Under the pieces are notes generated by a model, which saw nothing but the letters and a program-made list of their open reading frames with translations, was not told the origin of the DNA and searched no databases. Source: CAVZCK01 sp963798805 (GTDB taxonomy: Bacteria; Pseudomonadota; Alphaproteobacteria; Rhizobiales; Rhodomicrobiaceae). From it: a DNA stretch of 64,000 nt. This document shows, piece after piece, positions 1 to 7,468 of this stretch (the stretch's first letter is position 1; every line of letters begins with the position of its first letter). The stretch is from assembly GCA_963798805.1 (NCBI GenBank), contig CAWCVC010000002.1, positions 620,001 through 684,000 on the forward strand. Reading direction: 5' to 3'. A program made the translations under genes and the position numbers.

Positions 1-1084
1 CCATCGCCGCGGCGCGCGGCTTGTAGGAGGCGCGGCCGAGCAGCGGGTTCAGCCAGACGAGGCGTTTGGTGCGGCGCTTGAGGCGCGCCAGCTCGGCGGC
101 AAGCTGCTCGGCGGGGCCGGTGTCGAAGCCGTCGCTGACGATGATGGCAAGGCTTCGCGAGCCGAGGGCCGCGCTCGCATGGCGGTCGTTGAAGGCGGCG
201 AGCAATTCCCCGATGCGCGTGCCGCCGGACCAGCCCTGGCTGATCAGCGCCATCTTCTCCATCAGCTTCATCGGATCGGCGGTCTTGAGCGTCGAGGTGA
301 TCTGCACGAGCTGAGTGTGGAAGATAAAGGCCTCGGTCTTGGCGAAATGCGCGGTGACAGCGTGGACGAAGCGGGTGAAGAACAGCGAATAGAGGTCCAT
401 CGAGCCGGAGACGTCGACGAAGATGACGATGCGGAACGGCTTCGGCTTGCGGCGGCTGCGATAAAGCCTCAGCGGCATGCCGCCGGTCGAGACCGAGCGC
501 TGGAAGGTGCGGCGCAGCACCGGGCGAGTGCCGCGCGTTGCGATCCGGCGCCGCCGCGAGAGGCGGTAACGGATGCGCGCCGCCCAAGCTTCGGCGAGAG
601 CATGCAGGCGTTCGAGTTGCTCCGGGTCGGTGACCTGGCGGAAGTCGGCCTTGGCGAGATTTTCAATAGACAAGGCGCCGGCGGACCGCCCCTCACCCAG
701 GACGGCCTGGCTGTCGTTGGCGGTACCGCCCCAGTCGAAATAATTGGCGAGCGTGCCGCCCCGGCTACGGCCGGAGCCGCGCTCATGCATGGCTTGGCCC
801 GCGCTTGCGACGCCGCTTTGCCTCACCACCGAGCGGCGCTTGCGGGCCAGCCCGAGCCAGAAGGCGTCGAAAATCTCATCGAACCGCCGCCAGTCGCGCC
901 TGGTCGAGGCGAACAGGGTGCGCAGCGTATGCCGGACCTGACGGATATCGGTCGCATCGATCGTGCCGAGTGCGGCCAGTGCATCGGCGATCTCGGGCAC
1001 GCCGACCGGGAAGGCGTTGTCGTGCAGCAGCCGGGCAAAGCTGGTCATCTGCGCTTCCAGGAGGGGAGCGACGCTTTGGCTCAT
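1..1084 (-). CDS. coxE: CoxE-like VWA domain protein (partial, 3' end off window)
   Basis: 361 codons are visible from an ATG at 1084 and the frame stays open to base 1, so the C-terminus is outside the window. The C-terminal half carries a von Willebrand A domain with a MIDAS-type DVSGSMD motif preceded by a hydrophobic strand (IVIFV) and a later DGFDTG. This is the CoxE family, which works with the MoxR ATPase CoxD; in Oligotropha carboxidovorans the pair assists maturation of the CO dehydrogenase Mo-Cu centre. The L-D-E order on one strand matches classical cox clusters. Here it is separated from coxD by 244 bp holding a palindromic repeat, which is unusual because these genes are normally adjacent. 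Family assignment is firm; present function is doubtful because coxM and coxS are not in the window. Confidence 0.85.
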   Translation of the reverse strand, partial: MSQSVAPLLEAQMTSFARLLHDNAFPVGVPEIADALAALGTIDATDIRQVRHTLRTLFASTRRDWRRFDEIFDAFWLGLARKRRSVVRQSGVASAGQAMHERGSGRSRGGTLANYFDWGGTANDSQAVLGEGRSAGALSIENLAKADFRQVTDPEQLERLHALAEAWAARIRYRLSRRRRIATRGTRPVLRRTFQRSVSTGGMPLRLYRSRRKPKPFRIVIFVDVSGSMDLYSLFFTRFVHAVTAHFAKTEAFIFHTQLVQITSTLKTADPMKLMEKMALISQGWSGGTRIGELLAAFNDRHASAALGSRSLAIIVSDGFDTGPAEQLAAELARLKRRTKRLVWLNPLLGRASYKPRAAAM

Positions 1085-1114
1085 ACCGCTCTCCCAAGAG
1101 GAGGCTCCGCGGGT

Positions 1115-1215
1115 GTCGTCCCGGACGGCCGAAGGCCGGGCCGGGACCCAATCCACCTATCCGCAAGCTCATGCTTCGTGGCGAAGTCAATAGGCCCCGG
1201 CTCTGACGGCCGGGG
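1115..1215. repeat. REP-like palindromic element between coxD and coxE
   Basis: Two GC-rich hairpins in tandem. The first (1115-1149) begins GTCGTCCCGGAC and ends GGGACCC around a GGCCGAAGGCC core. The second (1195-1215) pairs CCCCGGC with GCCGGGG. Related half-units occur at 5038-5073 (opposite orientation) and 51203-51237. The layout resembles the extragenic palindromes common in Rhizobiales chromosomes. It sits in what should be a tight operon junction. Confidence 0.7.
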
Positions 1216-1328
1216 CGACGTCCGGATGAACGGTGAGGGTAGCCGCCAAACGCACCTCGGCGGAAGTCTCCGGTGGGAGAACGAATCCTGCGATGCCTGA
1301 TGAGGCGTTTTCATAGCTGATCTTTCTT

Positions 1329-2207
1329 TCATGCCGCCGTTCCCGCGAGCCGCTCGAAGACTTCCAGAGGAATCGCATCGCGATCATCGCGCGTCTTGAG
1401 CAGGCAGAGCAGCGACTGATGCACCATCTCCGGATCGTCCTGTAGCCCCGAAATATCGAGCCCAATGAGTGCGGCGACCCAGTCGAGCGTCTCGGCGATG
1501 CCCGGCTTCCTGCGCAGATCCTCGGCGCGAAGCCGCTGCACGAAGCGGACGATCTGCCCGGCGAGCGCCGACGAGATGCCCGGAAAGCGCGCCTGGATGA
1601 TGCGCAGCTCGGTCGCGGCGTCGGGAAACTCGACATAGTGATAGAGGCAGCGCCGGCGCAGCGCGCTCGACAGCTCGCGCGTGGCGTTGGAGGTGAGAAC
1701 GACTTGCGGAATGCTGGTCGCCTCGATGGTGCCGAATTCGGGAATGGTGATCTGGTAGTCCGATAGCACTTCGAGCAGATAGGCTTCGAATTCCTCGTCC
1801 GCCCGGTCGATCTCGTCGATCAGCAGCACGGGCGGCTCCGCTTGCGTGATTGCCTCAAGCAATGGCCGCTTCAGCAGGAAGCTCTCGGAGAAGATGTGGC
1901 TTTCCTTATCATCCGTGCTCGCCGCCTCGCCTTCGAGCACACGGATCGCCAGAATCTGGCGCTGATAATTCCATTCATAGACGGCGCTGGAGGCGTCGAG
2001 CCCTTCATAGCATTGCAGCCGGATCAGCCGCTGCCCGCCGGCCTTGGCGAGCGCCTTGGCGAGCTCGGTCTTGCCGACGCCGGCCTCGCCCTCGACGAGC
2101 AACGGACGTCCGAGGAGCCGCATCATGGCGAGCGCGGTCGCGAGGCCGCTATCGGCAATATAGCCGACGCGTTCGAGCGCAGCCTGGATTTCGGGCGGTG
2201 TTTTCAT
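1329..2207 (-). CDS. coxD: MoxR-family AAA+ ATPase CoxD
   Basis: 292 residues, the usual CoxD length. The Walker A is GEAGVGKTE near residue 40, the Walker B is VLLIDEIDRADEEFE near residue 130, and sensor 1 is VLTSNATRELS. This is the MoxR AAA+ group; CoxD of carboxydotrophs is a membrane-associated ATPase that helps sulfuration and copper loading of the CO dehydrogenase active site. It lies downstream of coxL on the same strand, as in intact cox clusters, with a 90-bp gap that contains an 11-bp hairpin. All catalytic motifs look intact, so the protein could still act as a chaperone ATPase for another molybdoenzyme. Confidence 0.88.
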   Translation of the reverse strand: MKTPPEIQAALERVGYIADSGLATALAMMRLLGRPLLVEGEAGVGKTELAKALAKAGGQRLIRLQCYEGLDASSAVYEWNYQRQILAIRVLEGEAASTDDKESHIFSESFLLKRPLLEAITQAEPPVLLIDEIDRADEEFEAYLLEVLSDYQITIPEFGTIEATSIPQVVLTSNATRELSSALRRRCLYHYVEFPDAATELRIIQARFPGISSALAGQIVRFVQRLRAEDLRRKPGIAETLDWVAALIGLDISGLQDDPEMVHQSLLCLLKTRDDRDAIPLEVFERLAGTAA

Positions 2208-2242
2208 CTAGGACGACCTGCGTCAAGGGCCATGTCCGCACG

Positions 2243-2281
2243 CTCCTCCGGTCCCGTATTGGCGCACAAGGACCGGAGGAG
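2243..2281. other. 11-bp perfect hairpin between coxL and coxD
   Basis: CTCCTCCGGTC (2243-2253) pairs perfectly with GACCGGAGGAG (2271-2281) around a 17-nt loop, in the 90-bp gap between the coxL stop and the coxD start. No U-tract follows on the minus strand, so it is more likely an mRNA-stability or REP-type hairpin than a strong intrinsic terminator. Confidence 0.5.
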
Positions 2282-2297
2282 TTTACGCGCCTGGCCC

Positions 2298-4418
2298 CTA
2301 GGCAACCAAGCCCAGCCTCTTGGCGTAGGCCCAGACACGCGGTGCCGTATGCGGCATTTGCAGATGCACGCCGCCAAGCTTGGCGAAGGCGTCGTTCACC
2401 GCATTGGAGAAGGCGGGCACGCCGCCGACATTCGGGCTCTCGCCGACACCTTTCGCCCCGATCGGATGATGCGGACTCGGTGTTTCCGTGTAGCCGGTCT
2501 CCCAGACGGGCGTCTCGACCGCCGTGGGAAGGAAATAATCCATGAAGCTGGCATTGCGGACATTGCCGATCTCGTCATAGTCGATGATCTGCCCCATGGC
2601 GATGCCGAAAGCTTCGGTCAGCCCGCCATGCACCTGGCCCTCGATGATCATCGGATTAATGCGCGTGCCGCAATCGTCGAGGGCATAGAAACGGCGGATC
2701 TTGGTCTCGCCGGTGTCGATGTCGATGTCGGCGACGCAGATATAGGCTCCGAAGGGATAGGTGAAATTCGGCGGGTCGTAATAATCGACCGCCTCCAGGC
2801 CCATCTCCATGCCCGGCGGCACGTTGTTGTAGGCCGCCCAGCACAGTTCCTTCATCGACTTGCGCTTCTCCGGCAGGCCCTTGACCTGAAATCCGTCCAC
2901 GTCCCATTCGAGATCGTCATGATGGACTTCGAGGAGATGCGCCGCGATCATCTGCGCCTTCTGCCGGATCTTGCGCCCCGCCCGCGCACAGGCGGCGCCG
3001 GCAACCGGTGTCGAGCGCGAGCCGTAAGTGCCGAGACCGTAAGGCGCGGTGTCGGTGTCGCCCTCCTCGATGCTGATCATCTCCGCCGGGATGCCGGTCT
3101 CGGTGGAGAGGATCTGCGCATAGGTGGTCTCGTGGCCCTGGCCCTGACTCTTGGTGCCGAGCCGGGCGATGGCCGAGCCGGTCGGATGCACGCGGATTTC
3201 GCATGAGTCGAACATGCCGATGCCGAGAATATCGCAATTCTTCGACGGCCCGGCGCCGACGATCTCGGTGAAGAAGGAGACGCCTATCCCCATCAGCTTG
3301 TGGGTCTTGCCGGCCTTGAAGTCGGCAAGGGTCTGCGCCTGCTCGGCGCGCAGGGCGCCATAGGCGACGGCATTCAGCGCCTGCTGCATGGCGGCGGGGT
3401 AGTTGCCGCTGTCATATTCCCAGCCGAGCGCGGAATTGTAGGGGAACTGCTTGATGAAATTCCGCATCCGGATCTCGGCCGGGTCGATGTTCAGCTTCTG
3501 CGCCAGGAGGTCGACCAGCCGCTCGATCATATAGGCGGCCTCGGTGACGCGGAACGAGCAGCGATAGGCGACGCCGCCCGGCGCCTTGTTGGTGTAGACG
3601 CCGTCGACCTCGACATGCGCGACGGGGATGTCATAGGAGCCGGTGCAGATGTGGAACAGGCCGGCCGGATATTTGGTCGGATCGGCGCAGGCGTCGAAAG
3701 CGCCATGATCGGCGAGCACATGGGCGCGCAGCGCGGTGATTCTGCCGTCGGCTGTCGCGGCCAGCTCGCCGGTCATATGGTAGTCGCGAGCGAAGGCCGT
3801 TGCCGACAGGTTCTCGATGCGGTCCTCGACCCATTTCACCGGCACGCCGAGCACGATCGAGCCGACCACGCTCATCACATAGCCCGGATAGACGCCGACC
3901 TTATTGCCGAAGCCGCCGCCGATATCCGGCGAGATGACACGGATCTTGTGCTCGGGGATGCCGGCGATCAGAGAGGCGACGGTGCGAACCACATGCGGCG
4001 CCTGGAAGGTGCCCCACAGCGTCAGCTCGCCGCGCACCTTGTCCATCGAGGCGACCGAGGCGCAGGTCTCCATCGGGCAGGGATGGCAGCGCTGATAGGA
4101 GATCAGCTCCTTCACGGTGACAGGCGCGCTGGCGAAAGCCGCGTCTGTGCCGGGCTTGTCGCCGACGTCCCAGGTGAAGATATGATTGTAGTGCTTGCGG
4201 GGTCCATGCGCGCCGTCGGCCTTGTCCTTGATATCCTCGCGCAGGATCGGCGCGTTCGGCTCCATCGACTTGAACGGATCGACGAGCGGCGGCAGCTCCT
4301 CATATTCGACCTCGATCAGCTCCACCGCGTCGGCGGCGATATAGCGGTCGGTGGCGATGACGAAGACGACTTCCTGGTTTTGGAACAGCACCTTCTCATG
4401 GGCGAGCACGGCCTGCAC
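2298..4418 (-). pseudogene. coxL: form I CO dehydrogenase large subunit CoxL, 5'-truncated
   Basis: The frame encodes 706 residues if a GTG at 4418 is used; CoxL is normally about 800. It holds the form I active-site motif AYRCSFR with the Cu-ligating Cys at residue 287 (Cys388 in O. carboxidovorans). From memory of that protein, homology starts abruptly at PTLAGDVQAVLA (codons 4436 downward), so roughly the first 95 residues are missing. Immediately beyond is a piece of a LytTR regulator on the other strand. No coxM or coxS is seen. The remaining frame is intact for more than 2 kb, which suggests recent truncation or residual constraint. The enzyme would bind the molybdopterin cytosine dinucleotide cofactor and oxidise CO, but without the missing part and partners it is probably inactive. 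Confidence 0.8.
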
Positions 4419-4438
4419 ATCGCCGGCCAGCGTCGGCC

Positions 4439-4770
4439 TCGATCCTGGCGGTTCGCGCCGACGGGCATTATTCCTGGATTTCGCTGAAGTCGGACAGCGG
4501 CAGGATCGACGAGTTCTTCTGCGAGAGGTCGATCTCGGTGCTCGCCAAGCTGCTGGCGGCGCCGCAATTCGTGCGCTCGCATCGAAGCCATCTCGTCAAT
4601 ACGAGCATGTGCTCGGCTTCCGCCGGCAGGGCGACGGCGGCCTGCTGCTGCTCAACGCGAGAGGCGAGGTCTCGGTGCCGGTCAGCCGCTCGAATATGCG
4701 GCAGGTGCTCAGCCTGCTCGAAGGCCGGGGCGCTCACATGCCGCCGATCTCTCAGGCCGCACCGGCTTAG
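4439..4770 (+). pseudogene. LytTR domain regulator fragment (CoxC/CoxH-like), frameshifted
   Basis: In one frame the DNA reads ILAVRADGHYSWISL and then FVRSHRSHLVN, which is the LytTR DNA-binding fold. At 4601-4603 the frame shifts by one base, and the neighbouring frame continues EHVLGFRRQGDGGLLLLN and SRSNMRQVLSLLEG to a TAG at 4768-4770. The two halves join into one LytTR domain if one base is restored. The N-terminal (probably membrane sensor) part is absent. CoxC and CoxH of carboxydotrophs carry such a C-terminal domain, which fits the neighbouring cox remnants, but it lies on the opposite strand to coxL, implying a rearrangement. Confidence 0.7.
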
Positions 4771-4771
4771 A

Positions 4772-4817
4772 GCATCGGACCGAAAAGTGCGAAGCGGTTT
4801 TCGGACAAATCCGATGC
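4772..4817. repeat. Rhizobiales-type palindromic repeat
   Basis: GCATCGGA (4772-4779) pairs with TCCGATGC (4810-4817), and CCGAAAA (4780-4786) with TTTTCGG (4798-4804), giving one long imperfect stem. This matches the widespread rhizobial palindrome of the form GAGCATG..CCGGAAAAGT..ACCGGTTTTCGG..CATGC. It begins directly after the LytTR stop codon and opens the repeat stack that runs to 5073. Confidence 0.75.
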
Positions 4818-4829
4818 CAAAACAAACAG

Positions 4830-4904
4830 CTAGTGTCCCTTTGTCTCCGAATTGCCCTTAGTGCTTGCGGCAAATCGGGGGGCAATTCGGAGACGGGACA
4901 CTAG
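4830..4904. repeat. CTAG palindrome pair 1, member A (75 bp)
   Basis: The 5' arm CTAGTGTCCC + TTT + GTCTCCGAATTGCCC pairs with a 3' arm ending GGGACACTAG; the three T form a bulge. The loop carries GTGCTTGCGGCAAAT. The partner element starts 14 bp downstream. Equivalent pairs are at 17906-18074 and 55627-55794. It has the same A-type start (CTAGTGTCCC + TTTG) as the element at 55627 when that one is read in reverse. Confidence 0.85.
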
Positions 4905-4918
4905 AAGACTCATGGTTT

Positions 4919-4996
4919 CTAGTGTGGCTTTAGTCTCGCAATTGCCTTATCGAGGCTGCCGCGAAATTGGAAGGCAATTGCGAGACGCCACACTAG
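4919..4996. repeat. CTAG palindrome pair 1, member B (78 bp)
   Basis: The 5' arm CTAGTGTGGC + TTTA + GTCTCGCAATTGCC pairs with the 3' arm GGCAATTGCGAGAC + GCCACACTAG. The unpaired TTTA gives the same bulge as in member A. The loop holds GAGGCTGCCGCGAAAT. Same orientation as its partner at 4830-4904. Confidence 0.85.
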
Positions 4997-5033
4997 AGCG
5001 GCGCTTCCGATTGCGATTAAAAGCCCGCCGCTC
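4996..5033. repeat. GC-rich palindrome (GAGCGGCG arms)
   Basis: GAGCGGCG (4996-5003) pairs with CGCCGCTC (5026-5033) around a loop of about 22 nt. It abuts the preceding CTAG element (sharing base 4996) and is followed four bases later by a REP-like half-unit. No gene function is seen. Confidence 0.55.
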
Positions 5034-5037
5034 CAAT

Positions 5038-5073
5038 GGGTCCCGGCTCGGCCTGTCGGCCGTCCGGGACGAC
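5038..5073. repeat. REP-like half-unit, inverted relative to 1115
   Basis: Starts GGGTCCCGGC and ends GTCCGGGACGAC with an internal GGCC..GGCC core, the reverse of the first half of the element at 1115-1149. It completes five consecutive palindromes filling 4772-5073, the intergenic stretch downstream of the hydrolase gene. Nothing gene-like is seen in 4771-5123. Confidence 0.65.
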
Positions 5074-5123
5074 GCCGGGGAGGATAGCTTTCGATTACAA
5101 CATTCGACTGACTGACGTGCCAG

Positions 5124-6254
5124 CTAAGCGGCGCTATTGGCGGTGATCCATTCGGCGATTTTCGGCCAGCAATCCTTCAAGGTGCGCGAGCCCATGAACA
5201 GGCCGATATGGCCGCCGGGGACGAGCGTTTTCCTGATCCTGTCTTTCGGCGTGCCGAGCAGGTTTTCGGCGGCGAAGACCTGTTCTCTGGTCGTGATGTC
5301 GTCGGCTTCGCCGGCGAGCAGATAGGTCGGCGCGGTGACATCCTTCAGCGACAGCTTGCGCCCGAGCCCGACGAATTCGCCCTTGGCGAAGCGGTTCTCC
5401 TTGAACAGAAGCTGGATCGCCTGCAGATAGTACCGCCCCGGCAGATCGATCGGATTTTCATACCAGCGCTCGAAGCCCTCCGTGCGCTTGATGTAGCTCT
5501 TGTCCTCGATGTGCTCATAGAGGTCGAGGAATTTGCCGAAATATTGCTCGCCCGGATGCATATTCTTCCAGCCGGCAAGCATGTATTGGCCAAGCATCCG
5601 GCCGTCGCCCGCCGCAACCATGTCCTCATAGAAGCTGAGCGGCAGCTCATGCGCCATCTTCTTGATCGGGCCGTTGCCGGCATCGGTGTCGATCGGCGCG
5701 CCGGCCAGCACCAGCGCCGCGACCTTGTCGGGAAAGCGGCAGGCATACATGGCCGACATCCAGCCGCCCTGGCAGAGGCCGACAAGCGTCACCTTGCCGC
5801 CGAGGTCGTCCACCGCGACATTGATCTCGGCGAGATATTTGTCGATGTCGAAATCGCGCATCTCGGGGCTCGCGCTCTTCCAGTCCGTCGCCAGCACGCG
5901 CTTCAGCCCGGAGGCAAGGAGCGTGGCGACGAGGCTCTGGCCCTCGGCGTAATCGGCGATCGTGGAGCTGTGACCGGCATAGGGCGCATCGACAAGGACC
6001 GGCACCGCGTCCGCGGGCGCCGCATCGCCGGAGAAATCCCTGAGCTCCATGGTGTCTAGGTCGAGAAGAATCCGGTTCGGCGTCACCCAGCCCGGCAGTG
6101 GCGGCCGTTCGATCCGTCCGGCTTCGGCGAGATAGTGCAGGTTCTCCTGGAAGCGCTGTAGGCCTTCCTCGCCCATCTCGATGGCGGCGGCAAGCGGCCA
6201 GAAATAAGGAACGCTGTGCTCCATCCGCGGCGTGGTCCCATCGTCTTTCGCCAT
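5124..6254 (-). CDS. alpha/beta hydrolase, PhaC/PhaZ-like with Cys nucleophile
   Basis: 376 residues. The nucleophile elbow is VGLCQGGWM with Cys at residue 161, as in polyhydroxyalkanoate synthases (GxCxGG) rather than the usual serine hydrolases. A late acid motif GEADDITTREQV and a histidine motif GGHIGLFMG complete a PhaC/PhaZ-type triad. The N-terminus is shorter than in class I PhaC. It follows ackA by three bases on the same strand, so it belongs to a pta-ackA-hydrolase operon and probably acts on short-chain hydroxyacyl or PHA material. Synthase, depolymerase and a related acyltransferase are all possible; the family is secure, the substrate is not. Confidence 0.75.
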   Translation of the reverse strand: MAKDDGTTPRMEHSVPYFWPLAAAIEMGEEGLQRFQENLHYLAEAGRIERPPLPGWVTPNRILLDLDTMELRDFSGDAAPADAVPVLVDAPYAGHSSTIADYAEGQSLVATLLASGLKRVLATDWKSASPEMRDFDIDKYLAEINVAVDDLGGKVTLVGLCQGGWMSAMYACRFPDKVAALVLAGAPIDTDAGNGPIKKMAHELPLSFYEDMVAAGDGRMLGQYMLAGWKNMHPGEQYFGKFLDLYEHIEDKSYIKRTEGFERWYENPIDLPGRYYLQAIQLLFKENRFAKGEFVGLGRKLSLKDVTAPTYLLAGEADDITTREQVFAAENLLGTPKDRIRKTLVPGGHIGLFMGSRTLKDCWPKIAEWITANSAA

Positions 6255-6257
6255 ATC

Positions 6258-7460
6258 TCAATCCTCGCTTTCACGCCGATGGCCACCGAGCGCTAGGCGC
6301 GCCGTATGCGTTGCGACCATCAGCTCTTCATTGGTTGGCACTACCCAGACCGAGACGGCGCTGTCCGCAGCGCTGATGCGCGGTGCGCCTTTCTCGTTTG
6401 CGGTCTCGTCGACGCGAATGCCGAGCCAGCTTGAGCGCTCGCAGACTGCCTTGCGGATCGCGGGCGCATGTTCGCCGATGCCGGCGGTGAAGATCAGCGC
6501 CTCGAGGCCGCCGAGCGCCGCGCAAAGCGCGCCGATTTCGGTCGCGATCTTGTAGACGAACAGATCGATGGCCTCTTTGGCATGCGGATCGTCGCTGGCG
6601 AGCAGGTCGCGCATATCGCTGCTGAGGCCAGAGACGCCTTTGAGGCCGCAGTCGCGATAAAGCATCTGCTCGGCATCGTCGACGCTCATGCCGCGCTCGC
6701 GGATCAGCCAGATCATCAGGCCGGGATCGAGATCGCCGGGGCGCGTGCCCATGACCAGGCCGCTCAACGGGCTGAAGCCCATGGTGGTGGCGACGCTTTT
6801 CCCGGCGAGCAGCGCACACATGCTGGCGCCGCTGCCGAGATGCGCGACGACGGTTCTCCCGGTGGCCGCTTTCGGGTCGAGGCCGGGCAGCCGGCCGGCA
6901 ATATATTCGTAGGAGAGGCCGTGAAAGCCGTAGCGGCGGGCGCCGGCCTCGCTCAATTCGCGGGGAAGGCCGTAAAGCTCGGCGACGCGCGGCAGGGTGC
7001 GATGAAAGGCGGTATCGAAACAAGCGACCTGCGGCAAATGCGGATGGGTGCGCTGGAGCGCCTCGATCGGCTCCAGATTGCGCGGCTGGTGCAGCGGCGC
7101 GAGGGGAACGAGCGCGCGCAGCTTGTCGAGGATAGCGGGCGTGATCAGCACCGGGCCGGAATGCTCCAGACCGCCGATGGCGACGCGGTGACCGACGGCG
7201 GCAAGCATTCCCTCGCCGAGATGGCTCTCCAGCCATTGCATGAGCTGCGCGATGAGATCATGCGCGCCGGCGACTTCGTGGGTGCTCCAGGTGCGATCGA
7301 TGAGTGCCTTGCCCTCCGCCCCCGCCGCGGTGAGGCGCGGCGCGGTGCCGATGCCTTCCAACTCGCCGTGCAGCTTCGGAGCCAGCCCGGGGTCATAGAC
7401 AGCGAATTTGATGCTGGAAGACCCGGCATTGATGACGAGGATGGTCGCTTGTTCGCTCAT
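6258..7460 (-). CDS. ackA: acetate kinase
   Basis: 400 residues from the ATG at 7460; the frame extends further upstream but that region is the end of pta. The start reads ILVINAGSSSIKFAVYD (phosphate-binding ASKHA motif), followed by GHRVAIGGLEHSGP, FDTAFH, YGFHGLSYEYI, AHLGSGASMCAL and FTAGIGEHAP, covering both kinase signatures. It interconverts acetyl phosphate and acetate with ATP formation in the cytosol. The gene begins 8 bases after the phosphotransacetylase stop, giving a complete acetyl-CoA to acetate route. A 'butyrate kinase'-like specificity cannot be excluded given the PTB-like partner. Confidence 0.95.
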   Translation of the reverse strand: MSEQATILVINAGSSSIKFAVYDPGLAPKLHGELEGIGTAPRLTAAGAEGKALIDRTWSTHEVAGAHDLIAQLMQWLESHLGEGMLAAVGHRVAIGGLEHSGPVLITPAILDKLRALVPLAPLHQPRNLEPIEALQRTHPHLPQVACFDTAFHRTLPRVAELYGLPRELSEAGARRYGFHGLSYEYIAGRLPGLDPKAATGRTVVAHLGSGASMCALLAGKSVATTMGFSPLSGLVMGTRPGDLDPGLMIWLIRERGMSVDDAEQMLYRDCGLKGVSGLSSDMRDLLASDDPHAKEAIDLFVYKIATEIGALCAALGGLEALIFTAGIGEHAPAIRKAVCERSSWLGIRVDETANEKGAPRISAADSAVSVWVVPTNEELMVATHTARLALGGHRRESED

Positions 7461-7468
7461 CCGCCGCC

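Noticed and set aside
1842..3206. Long plus-strand open frame opposite coxD/coxL
   Set aside because: It is the antisense of coding sequence in GC-rich DNA; Arg/Gly/His-rich, no motifs, while the minus strand has clear family motifs.
4772..5073. Possible CRISPR array
   Set aside because: The repeats are palindromes of different families and lengths with no regular repeat-spacer period, and no cas genes are near.
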